Shown here: positions 8,361-16,146 of the stretch, one piece after another
How positions within the stretch are numbered: the first letter of the stretch is position 1
Layout: the number at the start of each line of letters is the position of its first letter
Source of the DNA: Ignavibacteriales bacterium
GTDB lineage: Bacteria; Bacteroidota; Ignavibacteria; Ignavibacteriales; Ignavibacteriaceae
DNA length: 39,396 nucleotides
Reading direction: 5' to 3'
NCBI GenBank assembly: GCA_012517155.1
Contig: JAAYVN010000089.1
Span: forward strand, 1-39,396
Notes under the pieces: model-generated
What the model was told of the DNA's origin: nothing
Database searches by the model: none
What the model saw: only the letters and a program-made list of their open reading frames with translations
Translations under genes and position numbers: made by a program

Positions 8361-10070
8361 CTAAAAAATCCGCTCGTTATATATAAAATTAAAATTGGTT
8401 ACCGACCACCGCGCCGGCAGTTTTATCTCTTCCCGGAATGTGCTGAACGACTCCGCAGGCACAAAAGGATATGGGAATCCGGCATCAATCTCTCCGTTCC
8501 CGTTTTCATCGTGCACAAGCGTCAGGAAATATGTCCCCGGCACTATCCGCTCGAACTCAAATGTCGCATCGCTCTTTAGTTTCTGCCGGTAAACTAATTT
8601 CTTCTCGTCCTTGTTCCTTAGTATCAGCAGCGGATTCTTGCTTGTGTCCGCATACTTCACTGTCCCCGAAAGCCCCGTGAATTCCAGCCCGGTAATGGTC
8701 TTGAATGCATAGTTGTATAGCGAGTCCCGGTAACTGTTCCCTGCGGCGTCTTTTATATCTTCCTTCATGAACTTGATTTCATAGTAGGTTTCCGGCTTTA
8801 GTTCTTCCGCCGCTTTTATCATGTAACTACCGTCGTCCAGTCGCCGGAAGTCAAATTTTATCCTGTTCCCCACGGTGTCCCCGAAGCTTATCCTCTCTGC
8901 CAGCGGCTTCGCCCCCCCAAACATGTCCGTCGCATCGTCCAGCCTGAATATGAATTCCGGATATGCAAAATCAATTTTGTCTGAGTAAATGTTCGGCTCA
9001 GTCGAGTATATCACCGGCTTCAGCGTGTCCGGCTTAATGGATACGGTTATTGCCACAGTGTCCGTGCCGGATAAATTTCCTTTTCTGTCCCGTAAATTCT
9101 CCGACAACAGATAGTAGCTCTCTTCCTCTCTGAATAGCGTGTCTGTCACCAGCACCAGTTCCTTCTCTTTCGTCCTCCCCTTGAATACGAACAGGGGATT
9201 GGCTATCTTCCGGTATGCCGAATCGGTTATGCTGAAATTCTCCCTTTTGTAAGCGGATGTGTCCGCCTCCTCGGATAAAATCAGTAATATGTGCTGCCTG
9301 TCTGTCATTACTGCGGAAAAAAGCTTCGGACCCGTCGTGTCAATTTTTTGCATTACGTAGTTCAGTCCGTAAAAAGCGGAATCCTCTTCCGAAAGGGGTA
9401 TGTCAGTGTGCGGCATTCCTATCAGATCCTGCTCCGGCTGGAATACCCTGTCCCTGAATTCATCCTTCACTGCAAATATCCTGTACTTCCCGTATGCCAG
9501 ATAATCCAGCTTGAAATAACCGTTTGTTCCCGCCTGGGAAATATAATCGGGTTTGTGTATGGAGGGATCAATCGTGTCCCCCTCAATCCTGTATGCAAAC
9601 AGCATTATACCCGAGGGTTTCTCATCGCTTACGAATCCCTCAATTTTACCATTGTCAATCTTCTCCCCGGTGGAAAATGCAAAGGTGAAAGCGGAATCCA
9701 TCCGGTTCCGGTTGTTGTAATCCACCACGTCCGTACCTATCGATATGCTGTAAGTCATATCCGGTCTTAACTCTGAAGGGAAAAATACCCTCGCGTACCG
9801 GTTGGTCCAGCTCACTTCCAGATTCCCGTCAACCGGTGGAGAAATGAATATCGCATCTTTGAAAGTCCGCTTGTCCACATACTCCGAAAACTCAATCTCG
9901 AAATAATTATCCCCGAACCCGGTAGTCCGGTTCTCCGGATATGTGGATACTATCTTTGGGGGAATCAAATCTGCCTCACCTCCTCCGGGGGGAAGCTGGT
10001 TTGCACAGTGGAAACTCAGCAGCGCGGGAATTAAGAGTAAACCCCGTTTCAAATACTCACTTGCTCTCAT
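8361..10070 (-). CDS. Ig-like domain lipoprotein (SbsA-Ig/Big_5 type)
   Basis: A 569-residue exported protein of a family widespread in Bacteroidota. The signal MRASEYLKRGLLLIPALLSF precedes HC, where Cys22 is the likely lipidation site. His at -1 is atypical for a lipobox, so processing is less certain than usual. The mature start CANQLPPGGGEADLIPPKI is the conserved opening of this family. Residues 38-130 form a Big_5-like domain (PPKIVSTYPENRTTGF, FEIEFSEYVD, TYSISIGTDVVDYNNR, TFAFSTG). Two further domains follow (TLKPVIYSTEP near 345), and near the end DENGNGEIDAGFPYPF resembles a calcium-binding loop. The function is unknown. Its start overlaps the end of mltG by 14 nt and mfd follows, so it is co-transcribed with both. 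Confidence 0.85.
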   Translation of the reverse strand: MRASEYLKRGLLLIPALLSFHCANQLPPGGGEADLIPPKIVSTYPENRTTGFGDNYFEIEFSEYVDKRTFKDAIFISPPVDGNLEVSWTNRYARVFFPSELRPDMTYSISIGTDVVDYNNRNRMDSAFTFAFSTGEKIDNGKIEGFVSDEKPSGIMLFAYRIEGDTIDPSIHKPDYISQAGTNGYFKLDYLAYGKYRIFAVKDEFRDRVFQPEQDLIGMPHTDIPLSEEDSAFYGLNYVMQKIDTTGPKLFSAVMTDRQHILLILSEEADTSAYKRENFSITDSAYRKIANPLFVFKGRTKEKELVLVTDTLFREEESYYLLSENLRDRKGNLSGTDTVAITVSIKPDTLKPVIYSTEPNIYSDKIDFAYPEFIFRLDDATDMFGGAKPLAERISFGDTVGNRIKFDFRRLDDGSYMIKAAEELKPETYYEIKFMKEDIKDAAGNSYRDSLYNYAFKTITGLEFTGLSGTVKYADTSKNPLLILRNKDEKKLVYRQKLKSDATFEFERIVPGTYFLTLVHDENGNGEIDAGFPYPFVPAESFSTFREEIKLPARWSVTNFNFIYNERIF

Positions 10071-11379
10071 TCTTCTTTTTCTCTTTCAGGTATTTATAGT
10101 ACTCGCGCGCCAGTCGCTGATGCTCGCTGAATGTGGACGAAAACTTGTGCCCCCCGCTTCCGTCTGCAACAAAAAATATGTAATTATGCTCCTCCGGATA
10201 AAGGGTCGCCAGTATTGCCTTCCTTCCCGGATTGTTTATCGGACCCGGCGGCAGTCCGTTTACTTTGTAAGTATTATAGGGCGATTCCACTCGCAGATCG
10301 GAATGTTTCAGCCGCTTCCATCCGTCCGGCTGAAGATATTGCACGGTCGGATCCGCCTGCAGTTTCATTCCCCGCTTAAGCCGGTTCAGATATACCCCCG
10401 CAATCGTCGGCATCTCCGGCTCGTAATTCGTCTCCCCCTCCACAATCGAAGCCAGAGTAAGCAGCTGATGAATGGAAAATCCCATTTCAATTGTACGCTG
10501 ACGCAGACTGTCGTTCAGAAATGCCGTCATCTCATTTACCATCATCCCTGCAACTTCCCTTGCGCTGCTCCGTTCGAAAAAGAAATACTTTCCCGGCAGC
10601 AAATACCCTTCAAGCGACCGCTCATCCAGCCCTTTGGAGACGATATAATCATAATCATCAACCAGTGCAATAAAAGAATCCGCCTCGGTAATCTTATACG
10701 ATTCAAACAATTTAGCCAGTCCTTTAACAGACGCCCCCCCTCCGATATTCAGTTCAAAAAGCCGGTCCCCCTTCCCCTCGTCAAGTATATTCAGCAACTC
10801 CAGATAGCTCAGATCCTGAGTGAAAGTATAGCGTCCTGCTTTTATATTCTTAGTTCCGCCCGAGATATAGGCAGCCAGTTTGAAATTGAATTTACTGGGA
10901 ATAAGTCCCCGGTCATAAATCCGGTTGGCGATAACGTCAAACGGTTCTCCGTTTTTAATCTCCACCTTCACCGGATAAGCCAGAGAAGTAGAATTAACTG
11001 TAAAGAAAGTATAATAAAGAAGGGAGAGGACAAAAAAGAAAAAAGCAATAACAAGCAGCCACTCCCTTTTCGAAAGCGCCTTTTTAATTGGTAACCTACC
11101 CCCGTTATCCGTAGATGATTTCTGAAAAGCCCGGGTAGCGTCCATTATTCTCTCATAAACCTTTGATACAAAAAGCACCAGATCTCTTTCCGGTACATTA
11201 TTTTTAATCCTCTCATTAATTTTCTTTTCCCGATCGGGAGAATAGCGGGGTAGGACGAGCGTGGATTTTTCAATTCCGATTTTCCGACTCAATTTAAAGC
11301 GGTATCTAAGCAGGCGGATAATCAATCCGTCGACCAGATCAACGCACTTCCGATACAATTTCAATCTACTCTCACTCAC
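10057..11379 (-). CDS. mltG: Endolytic transglycosylase MltG with an N-terminal chorismate-mutase-like domain
   Basis: A 440-residue inner-membrane protein. Residues 107-126 are a membrane helix. The periplasmic part is MltG/YceG (PF02618): a LysM-like region, then TLASIVEGETNYEPEMPTI (catalytic-Glu region near 314), YLNRLKRGMKLQADPTVQY, YNTYKVNGLPPGPINNPG and HNYIFFVADGSGGHKFS. MltG cleaves nascent glycan and sets strand length. Residues 5-87, cytoplasmic, align without gaps through their first half to AroQ-type (E. coli) chorismate mutase. Arg11, Arg28, Lys39, Arg51 and Glu52 correspond to R10, R27, K38, R50 and E51, Gln88 to Q86 after a one-residue gap, and Asp48 is replaced by S47. The start is GTG with AAAAGGG closely upstream, so the extra domain belongs to the protein. 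The frame runs unbroken across the junction. Confidence 0.93.
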   Translation of the reverse strand: MSESRLKLYRKCVDLVDGLIIRLLRYRFKLSRKIGIEKSTLVLPRYSPDREKKINERIKNNVPERDLVLFVSKVYERIMDATRAFQKSSTDNGGRLPIKKALSKREWLLVIAFFFFVLSLLYYTFFTVNSTSLAYPVKVEIKNGEPFDVIANRIYDRGLIPSKFNFKLAAYISGGTKNIKAGRYTFTQDLSYLELLNILDEGKGDRLFELNIGGGASVKGLAKLFESYKITEADSFIALVDDYDYIVSKGLDERSLEGYLLPGKYFFFERSSAREVAGMMVNEMTAFLNDSLRQRTIEMGFSIHQLLTLASIVEGETNYEPEMPTIAGVYLNRLKRGMKLQADPTVQYLQPDGWKRLKHSDLRVESPYNTYKVNGLPPGPINNPGRKAILATLYPEEHNYIFFVADGSGGHKFSSTFSEHQRLAREYYKYLKEKKKNESK

Positions 11380-11436
11380 CCAACCCTTTTCACCTTTTAC
11401 AATAAATGACTTCTTAACACCTCATCAAATCACCTG

Positions 11437-11450
11437 TCCCGCTCGCGGGA
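11437..11450. repeat. Dispersed palindromic repeat, copy 1
   Basis: The palindrome TCCCGCTCGCGGGA has six-base arms. It is preceded by AAATCACCTG and followed by ACAAAAATCCC. The same arrangement recurs at 13663-13676 and 16147-16160 in the same orientation. It lies between tsaD and mltG, 29 nt beyond the tsaD stop. No T-run follows on either strand, so I do not call it a terminator. Confidence 0.7.
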
Positions 11451-11471
11451 ACAAAAATCCCTTTTCCACTA

Positions 11472-11497
11472 TTCACCGTTCACTGTTCACCGTTCAC
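11472..11497. repeat. Heptamer tandem repeat overlapping the 3' end of tsaD
   Basis: Three heptamers TTCACCG, TTCACTG, TTCACCG plus a final TTCAC stand head to tail (period 7). Read on the minus strand, the repeat supplies the last five tsaD codons (Val-Asn-Gly-Glu-Gln) and its TGA stop at 11480-11482. Confidence 0.85.
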
Positions 11498-12526
11498 AAT
11501 TTCCCCCCATCCCGCCTCCGGAAGAGCTGGAAAAGTTTCCGCCTCGAAATCCGAACCATACCCCGATTTATACAGCGTATACCCCCGGAACGCAATCATC
11601 GCCGCATTATCCCCGCAAAACTCAAAACCCGGTATAAACACACGTACATTCTGATTATTCCCGATCTCCGCAATCGCCTCCCTAAGCGGTTTGTTCGCCG
11701 CCACCCCTCCCACCAGCGACACCGACTTCACCCGATATTCCTTAAGAGCGCGTTTAACACTCCGTGTAAGCGCCCGGATAACCGCATACTGAAACGACGC
11801 TGCGATATTCGGCAAATCCTGTTCCGGAATATGCCTTTCCGGATAGTGCTTCTCCACGTATCTCAGCACCGCCGTCTTCAGCCCGCTGAACGAAAAGTCA
11901 TAACGTCCCTTAAGCTCTGAAACCGGGAAGGGGATAGCCAGTGGATTCCCCCTCTCCGCATACCTCTGAATCTTCGGACCCCCGGGATAACCCAGCCCGA
12001 TCAGCTTTGAAACCTTATCAAATGCCTCCCCCGCAGCATCATCAACAGTAGTTCCCAGCCTCGCAAACTCCGTAAAACTCTTTACCAGCAGCAGCAGCGA
12101 ATGTCCCCCAGACACCACCAGCACCAGCATCGGGAACTCCGGCTTCTCCCCTCCAAGGAATCCCGAAAAAATATGTCCTTCAATATGATTCACCGGAATA
12201 AATACCTTCTTAGTCGCAAGCGCTAGACTCTTGGCGAACATGAACCCTACCAGCAGGGCACCAATCAGACCCGGACCCGCCGTAGCTGTAATGACTTCCA
12301 CCTCCTCAAGCGTAGTCCCTGCCTTCTTCAGCGCCTCCTTCACCAGCGGCAGCACCTGCTGAATATGAGCGCGGCTGGATAACTCCGGAACCACCCCTCC
12401 GAAAAGCTTGTGGAAATCCTGGGAGGAAATCACATTACTCAGCACCTCCGTCTCGAACTCCCCCGATTCCCTTAAAACCGCAACCGAAGTCTCATCGCAT
12501 GAACTCTCTATACCCAGTACAATCAT
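11480..12526 (-). CDS. tsaD: tRNA N6-adenosine threonylcarbamoyltransferase TsaD
   Basis: Transfers the threonylcarbamoyl group from TC-AMP to A37 of ANN-decoding tRNAs, working with TsaB and TsaE in the cytoplasm. Its 348 residues are normal for the family. It opens MIVLGIESSCDETSVAVL (ASKHA fold), has the metal ligands His114 and His118 in NHIEGHIFSGFL, then LVVSGGHSLLLL, DDAAGEAFDKVSKLIGLGYPGGP, SLVGGVAANKPLRE and the metal Asp in FCGDNAAMIA (D306). The ATG overlaps the stop of the proline dehydrogenase gene (ATGA), so translation is probably coupled. The final residues VNGEQ and the stop are encoded by a heptamer DNA repeat, so the natural C-terminus may once have been different; this should not touch the active site. 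Confidence 0.98.
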   Translation of the reverse strand: MIVLGIESSCDETSVAVLRESGEFETEVLSNVISSQDFHKLFGGVVPELSSRAHIQQVLPLVKEALKKAGTTLEEVEVITATAGPGLIGALLVGFMFAKSLALATKKVFIPVNHIEGHIFSGFLGGEKPEFPMLVLVVSGGHSLLLLVKSFTEFARLGTTVDDAAGEAFDKVSKLIGLGYPGGPKIQRYAERGNPLAIPFPVSELKGRYDFSFSGLKTAVLRYVEKHYPERHIPEQDLPNIAASFQYAVIRALTRSVKRALKEYRVKSVSLVGGVAANKPLREAIAEIGNNQNVRVFIPGFEFCGDNAAMIAFRGYTLYKSGYGSDFEAETFPALPEAGWGEIVNGEQ

Positions 12527-13449
12527 CCGCGCTTCGAGAAAAAGTTTTTCATAATATGCAGAGCCATATTCGGATTCTCCTGCAGTCTTCTTATCGAGTA
12601 CCTGTACCAGTCAATGCCGAACGGCACGTAAATTCTCACCTTGTATCCGTCCGCGTTTATCCTGTTTCTCAGTTCCTCCTTCACCCCCAGCAGCATCTGG
12701 AACTCGAACTTATCCTTCGGCACATTCAATTCCTTAATCAGCCGGTAAGCCTCCTTCACCAGATAGTCGTCGTGGGTGGCAATTCCAACGTAATTCCCGT
12801 CAGTTAACATCCTGTGGAGAATCTTCACAAAATTCTCCCTTATCTTCTGCCGGTTTTTAATCGCAAGCCTTTCCGGTTCAATATAAATTCCTTTACAAAG
12901 CCGGTAATTAGTCCCAAGCTTATTCAGTTCAGTCACATCGTCGTAAGTCCGTTTCAGATAAGCCTGCACTACCACCCCCACATTCTTATAATCCCGGTGA
13001 AAATGCTTCAGCAGATCAAAAATCCTGTCTGTGGTAGGCGTATCCTCCATATCCAGACGTACAAAACTCCTAATCTCCGTCGCCTTCTCCAGCAACTCCT
13101 TCACCTGAGTATAGCACAGCTCTTTGTCCAGCATAAGCCCCATCTGTGTCGGTTTAATCGAAAGGTTAGCGAGCAGATTATGCTCCTGAATCGCCCCCAG
13201 CACCTCCATGCATGCATTCTTCGAGGCAATCGCCTCCTCGCGGGTCGAAATCGCCTCACCTAGCACGTCAATTGTAGTATATATCCCCCGTTTATTCAGC
13301 TCCTTCGTCAGATTAACTGCATCACTCAGATAATCCCCTGCAATATACCTGCTCGAAAAAAACTTAACCACCGGTTTCGGCATCAGTTTTACAATAGTAA
13401 CAATAAATTTATTCAGATAACTTAACATAAAACTCCAAAATTTAACCAT
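12523..13449 (-). CDS. Proline dehydrogenase, monofunctional
   Basis: A 308-residue FAD enzyme of the PRODH family that oxidises proline to pyrroline-5-carboxylate, usually at the inner face of the membrane with quinone as acceptor. Motifs in order: GIYTTIDVLGEAISTREEA near 55, LSIKPTQMGL near 95, FVRLDMEDTPTTD near 128, VVVQAYLKRTYDDV near 160, YRLCKGIYIEPE near 183, GIATHDDYLV near 220 and FEFQMLLGVKEELR near 242. The C-terminal RYSIRRLQENP carries the Tyr/Arg-Arg substrate-binding signature of the family. There is no pyrroline-5-carboxylate dehydrogenase in the window to complete proline catabolism. It is the first gene of the tsaD-mltG-mfd run and has no clear Shine-Dalgarno. Confidence 0.93.
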   Translation of the reverse strand: MVKFWSFMLSYLNKFIVTIVKLMPKPVVKFFSSRYIAGDYLSDAVNLTKELNKRGIYTTIDVLGEAISTREEAIASKNACMEVLGAIQEHNLLANLSIKPTQMGLMLDKELCYTQVKELLEKATEIRSFVRLDMEDTPTTDRIFDLLKHFHRDYKNVGVVVQAYLKRTYDDVTELNKLGTNYRLCKGIYIEPERLAIKNRQKIRENFVKILHRMLTDGNYVGIATHDDYLVKEAYRLIKELNVPKDKFEFQMLLGVKEELRNRINADGYKVRIYVPFGIDWYRYSIRRLQENPNMALHIMKNFFSKRG

Positions 13450-13605
13450 GTAAATTACTAAAACCTTCTAAATAACAAAAATTCTCCCGCTCCCATAACA
13501 GCTCAATATTCAAGAAACTTACAGGCGAGTCGATGTTACACCCATAAAAAGTTAGACGGAGAGATAAAGAGACGGTGAGCTGGAGAGTTAAAAACAATTA
13601 ATGAC

Positions 13606-13619
13606 TTCGACGCGTCGAA
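13606..13619. repeat. Perfect 14-bp palindrome
   Basis: TTCGACGCGTCGAA reads the same on both strands. It is one of several unrelated short palindromes in this gap, and the flanks show no T-run. Confidence 0.6.
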
Positions 13620-13662
13620 CTAAATACAGCATAGCCACCTCAACAAATCGACAAAACGCCTG

Positions 13663-13676
13663 TCCCGCTTGCGGGA
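13663..13676. repeat. Dispersed palindromic repeat, copy 2
   Basis: TCCCGCTTGCGGGA, flanked by CCTG on the left and ACAAAAATTCC on the right, matches copies 1 and 3 in sequence and orientation. It lies in the middle of the intergenic mosaic, about 260 nt from the nearest gene end. Confidence 0.7.
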
Positions 13677-13742
13677 ACAAAAATTCCTTTTTCCCTCTTT
13701 ACTTCTACCTTACCCTCCCTTCGGCGATTGATAGCTCTTAAC

Positions 13743-13771
13743 CACAGATTTTCACAGATTACACACAGATT
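13743..13771. repeat. Three spaced copies of CACAGATT
   Basis: CACAGATT occurs at 13743-13750, 13753-13760 and 13764-13771, separated by two or three bases. No function is evident. Confidence 0.6.
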
Positions 13772-13823
13772 CTCACCCCGCTTCACGGGGCAGGCAGATT
13801 AACAAATCAACCCTTTTTACTTT

Positions 13824-13853
13824 ACGTTATGAACGTTACAAACGTTATAAACG
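13824..13853. repeat. 9-bp tandem repeat around AACGTT
   Basis: The units ACGTTATGA, ACGTTACAA and ACGTTATAA plus a partial ACG give about 3.3 copies with period 9. Each junction recreates the self-complementary AACGTT. Confidence 0.65.
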
Positions 13854-13855
13854 AC

Positions 13856-13870
13856 TCCGACTAAGTCGGA
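13856..13870. repeat. 15-bp palindrome with one-base centre
   Basis: TCCGACTAAGTCGGA has seven-base arms around a single central A. It is followed by ATGACGGCG and immediately follows the 9-bp tandem repeat. Confidence 0.6.
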
Positions 13871-13935
13871 ATGACGGCGCAGCCAACTTGACACCTCAAC
13901 AAATCGACAAATAAACAAATCAACCTTTTCCCGAC

Positions 13936-15615
13936 TTACTTAACCACCATCATCTTCTTTGTCTCAATATATTTTCCTGCCTGCAAGCGGTAGAAATAAA
14001 CTCCGCTCGATAATCCCGTTGCATCAAACTGCACTTCGTATCTGCCCGAAGATTTCTCCCCGTTCACAATCGTTGCCACCTCGTTACCAAGCACATCAAA
14101 CAACTTAAGGGTTACATGACTGCTTACACCTGTCTGAAAGTTTATCACCGTCACCGGATTAAATGGATTCGGATAATTCTGCGAAAGAGCATATTCCCCG
14201 GGGATGTAATCATCATTCACATTCGTCCCGGTTGGAACAAGTTTGGCAACAAAAGCTCCCATAATCACACTGTCCGCATCAAAGAATCCAATATTCGAAC
14301 TGCAGTAACCGGTGATATAAATATTCCCCTGGCGGTCTCCGGTAATTGCCAAACCCACATCCTCGGCGTTTCCGCCACCTCGCCTTACAAATTTGCATTC
14401 CTGACTCCCGGTGTAATAAGCAATTATGGGATCCCAACTATTCTCAACAGAGTGTACCACCACAGTATCAAAGAGAGCGGGATCTGCACAGAATCCGGTT
14501 ACATAAACCTGATTATTGTCAGGAGTAAATATTCCATGACCCCTGTCATAATCGGGCGCCCCGGCCAGCTTTGCCCACACGACTTCCCCAGCTAAATTGT
14601 ACTTAGCGATAAAAATATCATGAGAACCAATCGGAGTAAGCTGAACCTGGTCAAAGTATATAATATTGGCTCCTAATCCGGGTTTGGCTGCATATCCGGT
14701 AATAAAGCATCCCATTCCATTTGCAGTGGATACAGCCAGACCATAATCTCCGGCACTTCCCCCCCCATGTTTAGCCCAAACACAATTTCCAATCGGATCG
14801 TACAGACAAACAAAAATATCCAGGTTACCGTAACTGCCTATCTGACTAGTCCCAAAAGTGGCACCGGCACTACCTATTGAGCCGGTAATAAACGTATAGC
14901 CGTCAGGATCGGTTGAAACCCCCCGGATAAAATCGCTTCCGGTTCCGCCACCGCTTTTAACCCAGATACAATTGCCGGAGGTATCATATTTTGCGAGGAA
15001 TGCATCGGTTGACCCGTTCACGGATGAAATTATTTTATCGTCAAAGGTGGCACTTCCGCTGTACCTTCCTCCTATATAGATGTGTCCCAGCTTGTCCATC
15101 GAGATAGATTCAGAACGCTCTCCCAGAATCCCACCGGCACTTTTTGCCCAGATAAAGTCTCCGTTTGGATCAACTTTTACAATAAAAACATCATCATTGC
15201 TGCCGTTACGATTAATCTTCAGGTTTCCGAAAAAGATTGAATCGGAGTCGAAGATACCCGTAACGTAAGAATAGCCGGCGGAATCTGTAACAATACCCAG
15301 CGCCATATCTGTGGCATACCCCGTTCCTTTTTTTGCCCAGATGCAATTCCCCTGGGCATCATACCTGGCGATAAAAGGGGATGTGTTATTAGCGTTGGTA
15401 GTAAACTTTATTCCCCCGCCAAAATCAATTGAGTGCTTGAATTGTCCGCAAACAAAAATATTTCCGGCGTAGTCGGTTGCAATCCCGTTTCCTTGCGGAA
15501 CGGGAGCGGTACTGTGCCCCGGCATGCTGCTTGCCCATTGAAAATACTGAGGGGAAAGGGGGGACATAAGTAAAAAGAAAATTATTAAAAATGGAAAAAT
15601 AAATTGATTTTTCAT
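13936..15615 (-). CDS. Secreted SBBP-repeat protein with T9SS sorting domain
   Basis: A 559-residue exported beta-propeller-like protein. The signal peptide is residues 1-23 (MKNQFIFPFLIIFFLLMSPLS). Six full and one partial SBBP-type repeats of about 60 residues follow. Each contains a phrase like FLAKYDTSGNCIWVKSGGG, then a strand-turn like GYTFITGSI. Most repeats keep a Cys before the Ile/Val-Trp. Residues 475-559 are the type A T9SS C-terminal sorting domain: YALSQNYPNPFNPVTVINF, LKLFDVLGNEVATIVNGEKSSG, and the end SSGVYFYRLQAGKYIETKKMMVVK (last part). It should cross the outer membrane through T9SS and be surface-bound or released. GGAG lies 8 nt before the ATG. The biological role is unknown. 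Confidence 0.9.
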   Translation of the reverse strand: MKNQFIFPFLIIFFLLMSPLSPQYFQWASSMPGHSTAPVPQGNGIATDYAGNIFVCGQFKHSIDFGGGIKFTTNANNTSPFIARYDAQGNCIWAKKGTGYATDMALGIVTDSAGYSYVTGIFDSDSIFFGNLKINRNGSNDDVFIVKVDPNGDFIWAKSAGGILGERSESISMDKLGHIYIGGRYSGSATFDDKIISSVNGSTDAFLAKYDTSGNCIWVKSGGGTGSDFIRGVSTDPDGYTFITGSIGSAGATFGTSQIGSYGNLDIFVCLYDPIGNCVWAKHGGGSAGDYGLAVSTANGMGCFITGYAAKPGLGANIIYFDQVQLTPIGSHDIFIAKYNLAGEVVWAKLAGAPDYDRGHGIFTPDNNQVYVTGFCADPALFDTVVVHSVENSWDPIIAYYTGSQECKFVRRGGGNAEDVGLAITGDRQGNIYITGYCSSNIGFFDADSVIMGAFVAKLVPTGTNVNDDYIPGEYALSQNYPNPFNPVTVINFQTGVSSHVTLKLFDVLGNEVATIVNGEKSSGRYEVQFDATGLSSGVYFYRLQAGKYIETKKMMVVK

Positions 15616-15662
15616 AACGCACTCCTGAAATAATTTTTAAACTTTTTACAGAGAAAAGGATA

Positions 15663-15692
15663 TACCGGGAGTGGTCCGGAAGATTCCCGGTA
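15663..15692 (-). promoter_or_regulatory. Hairpin in the 5' leader of the SBBP-repeat gene
   Basis: On the plus strand TACCGGGA (15663-15670) pairs with TCCCGGTA (15685-15692) around a 14-nt loop that itself contains TCCGGA. It lies 48 nt upstream of the start codon. No T-run follows in the direction of transcription, so it could be an mRNA-stabilising hairpin or an operator; neither is shown. Confidence 0.35.
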
Positions 15693-16146
15693 AATGAATA
15701 CGGTTTGAGATGAAAGATTGATATTGAATAAAACCAAGCGGAAAAAGGAAATTGAATCACACAACCGTCAATATCCTTAAAATGTTTATATCTGAAATCA
15801 ATTTATAAAAATAATTATTTAAATGCAACAATAAACGTTTTCATATTTATCAGTTGAATAGTAAATAAATTTTTACTTGCCACACTCGCTTCAGGAACAC
15901 AATCTGTGCAGCATTTATTAAATTTGCTCCCCACCTTCATCTCTCCGTCGCCTAACCATCAGCCGCAGCAGGCAGTTGCAATGAGTAATTTCTTTCATGA
16001 CATTGCTTTTTACTTTGCTCCGATGGGTCAGGTCGCCGCGGGCGTATAATCTTTTAACCTTTTTCCCGTCCTTCGACTTAATGATCCCACAACAAATCTA
16101 CAAATCGACAAAAATCCCTTTCATCAACAAATCAACAAATCACCTG

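Larger units (their letters stand above)
13450..13935. other. Intergenic mosaic of short palindromes and direct repeats
   Basis: About 0.5 kb with no credible gene. It carries, in order, a 14-bp perfect palindrome (13606-13619), the dispersed palindromic repeat (13663-13676), three CACAGATT copies (13743-13771), a CCCCG/CGGGG hairpin (13776-13790), a 9-bp tandem repeat (13824-13853) and a 15-bp palindrome (13856-13870). AACAAATC-type sequences recur (near 13642, 13801 and 13902). It separates the proline dehydrogenase start from the 3' end of the SBBP-repeat gene and must include the proline dehydrogenase promoter, which I cannot point to. Confidence 0.75.

Noticed and set aside
9943-11094. 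383-codon open frame on the plus strand opposite mltG and the Ig-like lipoprotein
   Set aside because: It is entirely antisense to two well-supported genes. Its translation is Arg/Pro/Ser/His-rich with no recognisable domain, and there is no start signal. It is a by-product of codon use on the other strand.
11437-11450. Palindromic repeat as a transcription terminator for tsaD
   Set aside because: In the direction of tsaD transcription no T-run follows the stem, and the same sequence at 13663 lies far from any gene end.
11261-11920. 219-codon frame opposite the mltG/tsaD junction
   Set aside because: It is antisense to the conserved parts of tsaD and the chorismate-mutase-like domain, crosses the repeat-bearing gap, and has a basic, domain-free translation.
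13743-13790. CRISPR-like array from the CACAGATT copies and nearby hairpin
   Set aside because: The units are 8 bp with 2-3 bp gaps, far too short for CRISPR repeats and spacers, and no cas gene is present.
15425-15760. 111-codon frame on the minus strand upstream of the SBBP-repeat gene
   Set aside because: It overlaps the signal peptide region of a protein with clear features, in another frame, and has no domain of its own.
15761-16080. tRNA or other structured RNA in the large gap before the glycosyltransferase gene
   Set aside because: I found no T-loop GGTTCGAATCC-type sequence, no acceptor stem pairing and no other RNA signature.
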